Shown here in pieces: positions 1 to 9,300 of a stretch of DNA of 54,279 nt. Both the position numbers and the translations under genes were made by a program. This stretch comes from Verrucomicrobiota bacterium. GTDB taxonomy: Bacteria; Verrucomicrobiota; Verrucomicrobiia; Limisphaerales; J093. The notes beneath the pieces are model-generated. The model saw nothing but the letters and a program-made list of their open reading frames with translations, was not told where the DNA came from and searched no databases. Location of the stretch: assembly GCA_029556615.1 (NCBI GenBank), contig JAKQDD010000074.1:1-54279 (forward strand). The letters are read 5' to 3'. The first letter of the stretch is position 1; every line of letters starts with the position of its first letter.

Positions 1-567
1 GAGGAGCCCACCGGCCCGGGAAGCCAGAGGACGAACCCATCTTTCACATCGCCAACACTTCGAGATCGGCCGCGGCCGGGGGAAGGGCTGCGCCCATGGG
101 ATCCCGGCGGGGTCCGCGAACCGGGTCGGAGACCAACCCAGCGACTGTCCTCGGCGGGATGATGAACCGATGAAGCCACGATGAGCGGGGCTGCAAGGCG
201 CATTGCGGGCGCCGGCCGACTATGAACCTGGCACTCTGTCCAATCCGCATCTTCGCTTGGTACTGTGTCTCGAACGTCCGCCAGCGGCTGCTCATGGCGA
301 GGGGCCGCCTCAGACCGATGCCGCATCCAGTCCCGAGGAACGGTGCCGCAAACAAGGTGACAGACTCATAGTCTCCACACGTGTTTTACAAGTCGAGGAC
401 TCCACGCCTTTTCCCAGACTGCGCTGGGAACATGGGCTTCGCCTGCGGCGAGCAGCACCGCCGGATCGCGCGGGCAACATCGACAACATGTTGGTAGATA
501 TTTTCTGACAAGGGGCTAGAGGAAAATCGCTTTCCTTTTCAATTCGCCCAGCCAACGCTACGCCGCT
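1..567. other. Intergenic region upstream of the GH106-like gene
   Basis: I see no convincing gene here. The frames that are open on both strands have low-complexity, arginine-rich translations with no domain character. Two small hairpins are visible: a 7-bp perfect inverted repeat at 411-417/424-430 with a 6-nt loop, and AGGAAA/TTTCCT at 520-525/531-536, about 30 nt before the next start codon. A 15-mer at 390-404 is identical to the 15 bases that run into the argS start codon at 45578-45592. An A/T-richer stretch near 495-505 could contain a promoter -10 element, but no matching -35 is clear. Confidence 0.5.
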
Positions 568-3500
568 ATGAGAACGGTCCCCTTGCTGCTCGCCAGCCTC
601 GCGCTCCTCGCCTGCCGGCTGACGGCCTCGGATTCCACCGTGGTCAAACGGCTCTTCGCCGATCCCCCTCGCGAGTACTCCACCGGACCCCTCTGGGTCT
701 GGAACGACCGCCTCACCGAAGCCCAGGTCCGCGACACGCTCCGCGACCTCGCCGGACAACGTGTCAGACAGGTCTTCGTCCACCCCCGCCCGGGATTGAT
801 GACCCCCTACCTCGACGAGGACTGGTTCCGCCTCTGGAAGGTCGCCCTCGCCGAAGCCGAGACGCTCGACATGAACGTCTGGATCTACGACGAGAATAGC
901 TACCCGTCCGGCTTCGCCGGCGGGTGGGTGCCCGAGCTGATGCCCGAGTCGCGCGGCCGGGGCCTGCATCTGCGCGAGAGCTCCACCCCGCCCACGTGGA
1001 CCGAGGCAACCCTCGCTGTCTACCGCGCCGACGGAACACAAGCCGAACCGGTCACGGACTCCGTCCGCACCGGCCAATCCCTTCCCCCAGGCCGTTACTG
1101 GGCCGCCACCGTCCAGCGCGCCGGCAATTCGCCCTGGCACGGCAACCGATGCTACGTCGATCTCCTCTACCCCGGCGTAACCGAGAAGTTCATCGAAGTC
1201 ACCCTCGAAGCCTACAAAAAGGAGGTCGGCAGCCAGTTCGGACGCCGCATCCCCGGCGTCTTCACCGACGAACCCAACATCCGGCCCGTCGGCGGATTCC
1301 CGTGGACCGACGATCTTCCCCGGCAGTTCCAGCGCCGCTGGGGCTACGATCTGTTGGCCCACCTCCCCAGCCTGCACTACGAGATCGGCGACTGGCGGAA
1401 GATCCGGCACAACTACCATCAACTGCTCCTGGACCTCTTCATCGAGTGCTGGGCCAAACCGTATTACCAGTGGTGCGAACACAATCAACTCGAGTTCACG
1501 GGACACTACTGGGACCACGAATGGCCCCACTGCTCGGGCGTCCCCGACAACATGGCCATGGCCGCCTGGCAACAGCGACCCGGCGTCGATACCCTCATGA
1601 ACCAGTACGCCGAGCATACCCATGCCCAGTTCGGCAATGTCCGGTTCTGCCGCGAGATCTCGAGCGTCGCCAACCAACTCGGACGCCGCCGCACCCTCGT
1701 CGAGCTCTACGGCGCTGGCGGCTGGGATCTCCGGCTCGAAGACATGAAACGCATCGGCGACTGGCTCGAAGTGCTGGGCATTAACACGCTCAATGAGCAC
1801 CTCTCCTACATCACCCTCCGCGGCGCCCGCAAACGCGACCACCCGCAGTCCTTCTCCTACCACGAACCGTGGTGGGACGCCTATCACATCCCCGCTCAGT
1901 ACTTCACCCGCGTGAGCGCCGCCCTTTCCCAGGGAGATCAGCGGAATCGTATCCTCGTTCTCGAACCCACCACCACCGCCTGGATGTACCAGGGGAATGA
2001 GCCCCGACTCCAAGCCGTCGGCAACGCCTTCTTCCGATTGCTCATGGCGCTTGAATCCGCCCAGGTCGAGTATGACCTCGGCTGCGAAGATCTCATCGCC
2101 CGCTTCGGCTCCGTCGCCGACGGCGAACTCCGCATCGGCCAGCGCCAGTACCACACCCTCGTCCTTCCCCCCCTGGTCGAGAACCTGAACGCCCCCACCC
2201 GTGCTCTCCTCGATGAGGCAACGTGCCGCAAGCTCGGGCTGTGCCCCACGCGTATCGACGGCTCGGGCGACGTCCCCCCGCCGTCGACCGCCGATGTCGA
2301 CACCGCCATCGCCCGCCTCGCGATCGAGCTCGCCGGATTGGGCAACGAGGACGGCTTCGTCCTGGACCGCGCTCCGGGAGACAAGGGCATCTTGTTTCAT
2401 CACCGGCGGCATCTCGAGGACGGCCAGTTGCTGTTCCTGGTCAATACCAGCATCGAGCACCGGTCGTCGGGATCAGTCCGGAGCCCGCTGGGCGGCGTCG
2501 AGACCTGGGATCCGGCCACGGGCAGGACACAGCCCGCGGTGTTCGACAGGACCCGGAAAGGTCTTTCCATGGACTTCGATCTGCCCCCGTCCGGAAGCCT
2601 CCTGGCGTTCCTTTCAAAGGAACCGCGCACGCCCGCGCCCGCGCCGCGCCCCGAGAGACAACGCCTCACCCCGGCCGCCGGCACCGAAATCGTGCGACTC
2701 GAACCCAATGTCCTCGTGCTCGACTACCTGGACCTCGCGACCCGCGGTGAAACGCACACGAACCTCTACTTCTACCAGGCCCAGCAACTCGCCTTCCAAA
2801 AGAACGGCATGAACCGCAACCCCTGGGACAGCGCCGTCCAATTCAAGGATGAGCTCATCGCGAAGACCTTCCCGCCCGACAGCGGTTTCACCGCCACCTA
2901 CACGTTCACCATCGAGGGTGGTGTTCCTGACGACTTGACGCTGGTGGTCGAGCGCCCCGACCTCTACACGATCCGGTGCAACGACCAGGTGGTGAGGCCC
3001 AGGCGCGGTGCCTGGTGGCTCGACAAGGCCTTCGGTAAAATCCCGATCGCCACAGCCGCCCGCGGCGGCGTCAACCGGATCACCCTCGAAGCATCCCCCT
3101 TCACCATCGAGCACGAACTCGAACCCGCCTATGTCCTCGGACACTTCGTGCTGCAATCTGCTGACCGCGGGTTCGCCATCACGCCCGACCGGCCCCTGCG
3201 AGTGACCGGTTCCGCCGACGGATCGGCATGGAACCGACTGGGGCATCCCTTCTACGCCCACGGAGTCGCCTATCGCCAGCGGTACCGGGTCGAGTCCAGG
3301 AACGGCCGGTTATGCGTCGCGCTCCCCCGCTGGTATGGCAGCGTGGCCGAAGTGCGCGTCAACGGCGATCTCGCCGGCTACATCACCGCACCCCCCTGGG
3401 AACTCGACGTCACGGATGAAATGGTCACCGGCGACAACGCCGTCGAAGTCACCGTGATCGGCACCCTGAAGAACCTGCTCGGCCCCCATCACGGCAAGCC

Positions 3501-3645
3501 CGCGTTGGGCACAGCCTGGCCCGGCATGTTCCATCAGGGACCCGACAACGGCCCGCCCCCGGGCGACACTTATCACACGGTCGGCTACGGCCTGTTCGAG
3601 TGGTTTGCTCTCGTTCGCGACGCCGCGCCCAGCCCGAGGGAATGA
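568..3645 (+). CDS. Secreted glycoside hydrolase, GH106 (alpha-L-rhamnosidase)-like
   Basis: This is a 1025-aa exported enzyme. The N-terminus (MRTVPLLLASLALLAC) is a signal peptide; the LLAC at residues 13-16 could also be a lipobox. A TIM-barrel-like catalytic region follows, with the VFTDEP motif (Asp234-Glu235) and an ELYG..GW motif (Glu379) followed by NEHLSYITLRGARKRDHPQ, a pattern typical of GH106-like enzymes. The C-terminal third is beta-rich and resembles the jelly-roll carbohydrate-binding domains of these enzymes, with VRVNGDLAG and PWELDVT near residues 930-950. The expected role is cleavage of rhamnose or related sugars from plant or algal polysaccharides outside the cytoplasm. 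No strong Shine-Dalgarno is seen before the ATG, which is common in this phylum. It stands alone on the + strand and converges on a decayed gene. The exact substrate cannot be read from sequence. Confidence 0.8.
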   Translation: MRTVPLLLASLALLACRLTASDSTVVKRLFADPPREYSTGPLWVWNDRLTEAQVRDTLRDLAGQRVRQVFVHPRPGLMTPYLDEDWFRLWKVALAEAETLDMNVWIYDENSYPSGFAGGWVPELMPESRGRGLHLRESSTPPTWTEATLAVYRADGTQAEPVTDSVRTGQSLPPGRYWAATVQRAGNSPWHGNRCYVDLLYPGVTEKFIEVTLEAYKKEVGSQFGRRIPGVFTDEPNIRPVGGFPWTDDLPRQFQRRWGYDLLAHLPSLHYEIGDWRKIRHNYHQLLLDLFIECWAKPYYQWCEHNQLEFTGHYWDHEWPHCSGVPDNMAMAAWQQRPGVDTLMNQYAEHTHAQFGNVRFCREISSVANQLGRRRTLVELYGAGGWDLRLEDMKRIGDWLEVLGINTLNEHLSYITLRGARKRDHPQSFSYHEPWWDAYHIPAQYFTRVSAALSQGDQRNRILVLEPTTTAWMYQGNEPRLQAVGNAFFRLLMALESAQVEYDLGCEDLIARFGSVADGELRIGQRQYHTLVLPPLVENLNAPTRALLDEATCRKLGLCPTRIDGSGDVPPPSTADVDTAIARLAIELAGLGNEDGFVLDRAPGDKGILFHHRRHLEDGQLLFLVNTSIEHRSSGSVRSPLGGVETWDPATGRTQPAVFDRTRKGLSMDFDLPPSGSLLAFLSKEPRTPAPAPRPERQRLTPAAGTEIVRLEPNVLVLDYLDLATRGETHTNLYFYQAQQLAFQKNGMNRNPWDSAVQFKDELIAKTFPPDSGFTATYTFTIEGGVPDDLTLVVERPDLYTIRCNDQVVRPRRGAWWLDKAFGKIPIATAARGGVNRITLEASPFTIEHELEPAYVLGHFVLQSADRGFAITPDRPLRVTGSADGSAWNRLGHPFYAHGVAYRQRYRVESRNGRLCVALPRWYGSVAEVRVNGDLAGYITAPPWELDVTDEMVTGDNAVEVTVIGTLKNLLGPHHGKPALGTAWPGMFHQGPDNGPPPGDTYHTVGYGLFEWFALVRDAAPSPRE

Positions 3646-3713
3646 CAGCCCGCGGCCGGACACCCGCCGCCGGATGGCTGCGGCAACCCCGGGAATACCC
3701 GATCCCGCGGCGC

Positions 3714-4435
3714 TCACGGCGCGCGCTCCACACCCACCACCGCCGACGCTCCGGCTCCCATCACCACGCGCCAACCCTGACCGCTCCAGGCAAGCCGCTC
3801 TCCGCTCAGGAACTCCGTCGCGATGACCCGCGCGGGATCCGGGAATGCCCCCGCCACCGGCCTCAACCAGCCTTCCACCGGAGTGCCGCCGTCGTTCAAC
3901 AGGGTGTAGTACACCGTCCCGTCGGCAACGGGACCAAATCGCTCCACCAGAATCGCCGCAGGCTCACAGACGGCTTCGGTGACCGGTTGCCAGCCTGCCT
4001 CCGCGATCCTGCGTATCAGTGGAATGTACCGACGGAATAATGGGCGGTCGCGGCCGTACCATGCGGGATTCCGCCAGTAGGGGTTTTCGGCAGCATTACG
4101 GCTGAACATCGAAGGGTACATCCCGTAGAACAGACTCCGCTGGAAATACCGCTCGACAAGTTCGGGCCCGAACGCCTCGAAGTCGGTGTTCATGAGCAGC
4201 AGGTAGGGCTTCCGCCCCGCCAACCGGTCGCGCTCGGCGCCTCGCAGGCGAGCGCTCGCGTGCCGCCCCGGCCTTCGCCCGGCCCAACACGCCACCCCTG
4301 GGGTGCGGAACGCCAAGCCGCGAACCCGCTGTCCGTGCACGCCTCAAACGCGGAATTGTCCAGGAGGTTGGCCTGCCCGGGAGTGCCCGGAAGCACCCGC
4401 ATCACGACATCAGCCCGCACCTCCGGACCCGCGCT
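3714..4435 (-). pseudogene. Remnant of a secreted carbohydrate-active-type protein
   Basis: Two coding-like segments lie in different minus-strand frames. The upstream one (about 4230-4435) reads ANLLDNSAFEACTDSGFAAW and continues like a carbohydrate-binding beta-sandwich start. The downstream one (3714 to about 4235) reads RKPYLLLMNTDFEAFGPELV, then YGMYPSMFSRNAAENPYW, and ends in a beta-rich tail with a normal stop at 3714-3716. The join near 4225 changes frame and skips what should be a much longer middle. An in-frame TGA at 4436-4438 closes the upstream segment, and the O-antigen ligase gene ends only 54 bases further on, so the 5' part is missing. A deletion plus frameshift of a large secreted enzyme is the simplest reading. 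The parent family is not identified; the neighbouring GH106-like enzyme makes a polysaccharide-degradation role plausible. Confidence 0.65.
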
Positions 4436-4491
4436 TCATCGCCAGAGCGAGAAGCCACGCACTGCAGCACCCCGTTCGCATAGACCAACGC

Positions 4492-5988
4492 CTAACCCCG
4501 GCGGGATAGACAGCCGCCCATCGCGGCGAGTACCAGGAACAGCAGCACAATCGAGTAGATCTGAAACGGGAAATCGAACCGGGCGTGGAACAGGCTGCCC
4601 CCCATCGCCAGGATCAGCATCGCCGCAAAATCCCAGCGCGAGTAAATCCCGTCGCGGATCCACCAACGCACGACAGGATGGACCAGCATGAGGAGAATCG
4701 CCCCAAAGCCGATCCAGCCAAAGGTGATTCGCGTCTGCAGCCAGTCATTGTGGGCGTACGCGGCCTCCTGGTGCTCGAGCGAGGGACGGTAGATCTGGTA
4801 CACCGCCGGAAACGTGCCCGGCCCGGTCCCGTACCACGGATGATCGGCGGCCATCTGCCGTGCGTTCTCGTAAATCTGGATCCGATCACCCAAGTCGTCG
4901 GCAAAGGCGCTCGTAAGACCCCGCTGGTACTGGCTCCACCCGAGGTACCCCACCAGACTCACCGCCACCAGAAACGGAGCGGTGATCCCCAACCGCATCC
5001 GCCACGAGGCCCGCCAGTTCGTCACCACCGCCACGCCCAACGCCCCCACCGCCAGACATAACGTGATCACCGCCCCGCCGTGGCTCGCCGAGATGATCGG
5101 ACAGGCCATCAGGATCAACACACACGGCAGCAACACCCAGTGCGGATCGTCCCCCACCCTCACCGGAACACGCTCCGAAGTCTGCCCCGCCCGAAATAGC
5201 GTCCACCAGAACGCAAGCCCGATCGGCCACAGCAGATTGAAGTACTGCGCCGCATTGCCGCGATACGGAAACGGCCCGAAATGAAAGAGCGCATGACCAT
5301 AGCGCGGCTCGACCAGCCAGAGAAGTTTGCCGGTGCCGTCCAATCGCTGCAGAATCGATACCGCGCCCAACACGGTCCCGTTCAACACCAGCACCCAAAG
5401 CAGCTTCGACAGACGTTGCGGCAAGCCCGCCTCCATCCCGCCCGCTCCCGCCGGAAATGTCTCCTCCGCCTCCCCCTGCTCCCACAGCGACTTCCCCAAC
5501 AACCAGTCCCGCAGAGCCCAGAAAAACCCGGCAAGACCCAGGTACACCCAGAACGCACTCCAGGTCGCCGGCGCGTCGTAGCTGAAAGGCAGCCATCGAA
5601 CACACCGATCGTTGAAAACCTGGATCCCGTCCTCGAAACGCGACCGCCAATTGAGAGCCGCCGTCAGCGTATAGGCCAACACCAACACCGTCAGCAACCC
5701 CAGCACCCGCGTCAGCCAGCGGGCAACCCGCGTGCTGGGACGGTAAACCCCCGGTTGTCCGCGGACACGCGCTTCCTCGCCCCACCGGGGAGGCCGATAG
5801 TGCCAGCGCCAACGAACCGTGCGCTTGAGCAACAGGAGCACCCCCAGAACGTAGCCCATGCCGCTCATCCCCCATATCGCCCAACCCGGCGTCGTGCCAA
5901 ACAGCCAGGGACTCACCACCACCATCCCCAACAACAGCCACTGACTCCATTCGTCCAGCCGTTCGTAAACCCGCGGCGGCTCGACCAT
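4492..5988 (-). CDS. O-antigen ligase family (Wzy/WaaL-type) membrane protein
   Basis: This polytopic membrane protein has 498 aa from the chosen start. Hydrophobic segments are spread along its length. The late periplasmic loop carries the hallmark pattern of the O-antigen ligase/polymerase family: HPWYGTGPGTFPAVYQIY, followed by AYAHNDWLQ. It is expected to ligate or polymerise undecaprenyl-linked glycans at the outer face of the inner membrane. I chose the ATG at 5988 (MVEPPRVYERLDEW) because GGTGGAAGG sits 4-5 bases upstream. A GTG at 6081 would add a 31-residue Gly/Pro-rich extension that looks non-coding. It is transcribed divergently from the TPR operon. No glycosyltransferase or polysaccharide export gene is adjacent, so it is an orphan member and its glycan is unknown. 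Confidence 0.8.
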   Translation of the reverse strand: MVEPPRVYERLDEWSQWLLLGMVVVSPWLFGTTPGWAIWGMSGMGYVLGVLLLLKRTVRWRWHYRPPRWGEEARVRGQPGVYRPSTRVARWLTRVLGLLTVLVLAYTLTAALNWRSRFEDGIQVFNDRCVRWLPFSYDAPATWSAFWVYLGLAGFFWALRDWLLGKSLWEQGEAEETFPAGAGGMEAGLPQRLSKLLWVLVLNGTVLGAVSILQRLDGTGKLLWLVEPRYGHALFHFGPFPYRGNAAQYFNLLWPIGLAFWWTLFRAGQTSERVPVRVGDDPHWVLLPCVLILMACPIISASHGGAVITLCLAVGALGVAVVTNWRASWRMRLGITAPFLVAVSLVGYLGWSQYQRGLTSAFADDLGDRIQIYENARQMAADHPWYGTGPGTFPAVYQIYRPSLEHQEAAYAHNDWLQTRITFGWIGFGAILLMLVHPVVRWWIRDGIYSRWDFAAMLILAMGGSLFHARFDFPFQIYSIVLLFLVLAAMGGCLSRRG

Positions 5989-6375
5989 CGGTCCTTCCAC
6001 CCTCTCCGAAGTCAGCGCCCCCCCCGCCCCGGGCAGGGAATTGGAATGACCGGGTCCTCCAGGTTGCTCATGCGAGGCCACACGCCCGATTCAAGCCGCA
6101 CCCACACTCCCCCACAAGCCGAAAACCTCATCCAATCCCAAATCCCACCCTCCCCGAAGCCCGGTCAATTCCAAAGAGTCGCTTTCTCCTTGATCGGCAG
6201 ACGACCGTCTCCTAGGATCCGGACAAGGCCCGAAGGGCAGGTTCCTACCACCGTCTCCTTGGTGGGGGACCTGGGGGGGGACTTGACCGCGGGGTTTGGG
6301 CAGGCGGAAGCGACCGGATGCCCCAGGGGGGGGTGGTGGCATCGCCAGCCCGGGAAATGGGGAAAGGGCGACACC
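5989..6375. other. Divergent upstream region with dense G-tracts
   Basis: This 387-bp stretch separates the start of the ligase gene from the TPR operon. It holds G-runs at 6264-6268, 6273-6280, 6291-6294, 6298-6300 and 6326-6333 on the + strand, a spacing that fits a G-quadruplex-forming sequence (6264-6300). CCACC/GGTGG forms a small hairpin at 6248-6265, and ACCGTCTCCT occurs as a direct repeat at 6204 and 6250. Promoters for both directions must lie here, but no consensus pair is convincing. Confidence 0.45.
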
Positions 6376-9300
6376 GTGTTCAAGCGTTTGAAGGGTTTTG
6401 GCTCGTTCCTGGGCCGCGACTTCGGCAGCGTGCGGGCTCGAGCAACGAAGTTGAAGGACACCGAAGGGCCCTCCGCCGCAATTGTGTTCCTTCACGAGGC
6501 TCTCGGCAAACCCGCCGACAAAGTGCCCGCTGCGGCTCTCGAAGGTTACGTCCGCTGCTGGCTCCTCTGCGGTTCCTGTGAAGCCGAGCACGGCCTCTCC
6601 GCCGGAGAACCCCAGAAAACCCGGGACGGCCTCCACACGCTCTCCTGGCTCGCCCGCCAGTTCCGCAGCTACTGGCTGACAAGCGAACCGGGGCTGAAGG
6701 GTCTTCTGCGCGAAATCAGCGGCTTCCTCGAACGCGCCCTCGCCGCCCCCTGGACCCTCGATCAGAAACGCAGGCTCTTCCTGCCTGAACTGTGCGCGCT
6801 CGCCTCCCTCTGGAACCAGGCCGGCGAACCCCGGACCGGCATGGACCTCTGCCTCAAAGGCCAGTCCCTCTTCCCAAATGACCCTTCCCTCGTCCTCTTG
6901 CATGCGGAATCCCAGGCTGGACTCGGTCGCTTCGACGAATGCCTGTCCGCCCTCGAAAGGGTCCTCCAGTCCGAGAGCCCCATCGAGTCCCCAGGGTTGA
7001 TCATCACGCTGCTCCAGCAGGCTGAACGATCCACCGTGCCTGCCCAGGCCCATCTCGGCCGCGCCCTCCTCGCCACGCTCTATTGCCGCATCGAACGCTG
7101 GGACCAAGCCTTTGAAACCGCCACACGCGCCCACGGTCTCCTCGGCGATGACCTCGACGACTCCTCCCTCCAGGCCTTGCTCGTCTCCGCCATCCGCGTC
7201 GGACGCCGCTCCGAGTTCCTCGAACACACCCGCCGATTCCTCCCCCGGCCCCTCGCCCCCCACATCGCCTCGGCCGTGCTCGGCGTTCTCGGCCATCTCG
7301 AAGACCCGCGCGCGCCCGCTGCAGACCTGCAGGGCGCCCGTGTCGCCCTCTCTCTCCGCGCCGGCCGGAACCAGGAAGCCCTTGATACCCTCGCTCGCTG
7401 TCTCGCTGACCACCCCGCCGCCGCCCCCGAGCTCGCCGCCTGGTGCCGGCTCGGCGGCGCCGAGACAGCCAACGATCCCGCCCTGCTGCTCTCCCTCGCC
7501 TCGCTCCTGGTCCGCACCCACGCCACCGATGAAGGGCTCGGCGTCCTCCTGCGTCTGGCGTCCGGCCCGTGCAGCCCGGATGCCCTCGAGGAATCGATCC
7601 GCCTCGCTCGTGCCGTGCACACGCAGTCCCCTGCGAACCCCGTCGCCACAGATTGCCTCGCCCGACTGCTCCTTCGCCACGGCGACCTCGAAGAAGCCCT
7701 CGAACTCGCCCGGGCCCTCCTGAAGATCCCAGGCAGCTCCCGACTCGTCGCTGACCTCTGCCGCGAGGTCAGCAATCACGCCCAACTCCAGGGACGTCAC
7801 CCGCTCTGTCTCGCAGCCCTCCAACTCCAGATTGACCTCAGACTCCAGGATGACGACCCTGCCGCCGCCCTGAATGACATCCAGAGCCTCGTCCAACACC
7901 CTGCCGCCACACTCGAACACCTCCTCGTGGGCGCCTCGAGCCTGCGCAGGCTCCTCAACAATCCCAGCGCCGAACTCGAAACCCGAATCCTCCTCGGCGA
8001 AATCCTGACCCGCGCTGTCTCCCCCAAGCCCGCCGCCGAGCATTTCATCGCCGCCATCCTCGCCAACCCGCCTCCCCGCCTCCTCGAACGCGCCTGTGCC
8101 GGCCTCGCTCACGTCTGGAACAAGGCCGCAGACCCCGCCCGGGCCCGCGCCCTTCTCGCCCGCTGCTGGCTCCAGCTGGGCCACCCCCGCGAAGCCCGCA
8201 CCCCCCTGCTCGAATGCGTCGCCGCCCGCCAACCCGAAGCCGACTCGCTCCTCGACCTCCTCCGCGCCCGAATCACCACCGAACATCGCGAACCCGACTG
8301 GCTGACGCTGAGCCTCGACGCCGAGATCGCCTTCGGCGACCCAACGCGGCTCGCCGCAGTCCTCGAGTCCGTCGACCGCCTTCTGGACAACTCGCCCGAA
8401 GACGCCGTTCTGGTCGAACGCTACGCCCTCGAAATCGAACAGCGCACCGAACATCCCGAGCTTCGCACCGCGGCCATCCTCACCCAAGCACGCTCGATGA
8501 TCCGGCGACGCGACCTCGATGCCTTCCAGTCCTGGGCCCAGAACCTCAGCACCCGTCACACGCCCGAGATCCGCACCGCCGTCGCCAATGCCGTCGAACC
8601 CGCCGCCGCCAGCCTCACGTCCGCCGAGCGCGCTCGGTTCTTCCTCTGTCTCGGCTCCCTCTTCCAGGAAGGCAATGCCGCCGAAGCGGAACACGCCGCC
8701 GCCTGCTACAAGAAGGCCGCCGAAGAGGATCCCGCAGGACTCCTTCCCGCCTTGCTTTCCGCCACGCTCGACCTCGCACGACGTGACCCCGGGTGCATCC
8801 AAGCCCTGCTCGTGGCCTTCGCCTTGGCGGGTAAACTCGGGCAGGCCAGCGCTCTGCCCCCCGACGTGATCCGCCTCCTGGCACGCCTCCCCATCGAGTC
8901 CCTGGCCGAAGCCCGCGATCTCCTCGAACCCCTGGCAGCCGATCCCGCCGCACCCCACCTGAGGCTCGCTGTCGCACGTTGCGACCGGCGGCTCCATCGC
9001 CATGCCCAGGCCGTCGAGAGCTACCGCCAACTCGCCCAGTCCCGCACCACAGCATGCCAACAGATGGCCGCCGATGACCTGCGCGACTGGCTCGACACCG
9101 AACCGGAGCGCCTCGAAGTCCTCATCGCCCTGGCCGATGCCCTGCTCGCCCTGGGACAAATCCCCAAGGCGCGCGACATCATGCTCGATTGGGTCGTGCG
9201 GCATCCCACCCAGGCCGAGCCTTGCCTCTCACGACTCGAGTCTCTCCAGTCCCACACCACCTCCACCTGGGAAGACCGCTTCGCCTGGGCCGAGGCCCTG

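Noticed and set aside
390..404. 15-mer shared with the argS start region as a regulatory motif
   Set aside because: One or a few 15-base matches are expected by chance in a window this size; no gene start follows it here. It is kept only as a note in the argS leader finding.
310..2460. 716-codon open frame antisense to the GH106-like gene
   Set aside because: It is the mirror of a motif-rich real gene; its translation is Gly/Val/Ala/Glu-rich with no domain. High third-position G+C produces such frames throughout the window.
5281..6375. N-terminal extension of the TPR gene by 365 codons
   Set aside because: The extension is antisense to the O-antigen ligase gene and reads as Pro/Arg/His-rich noise; the GTG at 6376 with a Shine-Dalgarno fits better.
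6091..9204. 1037-codon antisense open frame over the TPR gene
   Set aside because: The translation is Gly/Glu-rich low complexity and opposes a protein with clear helical repeats.
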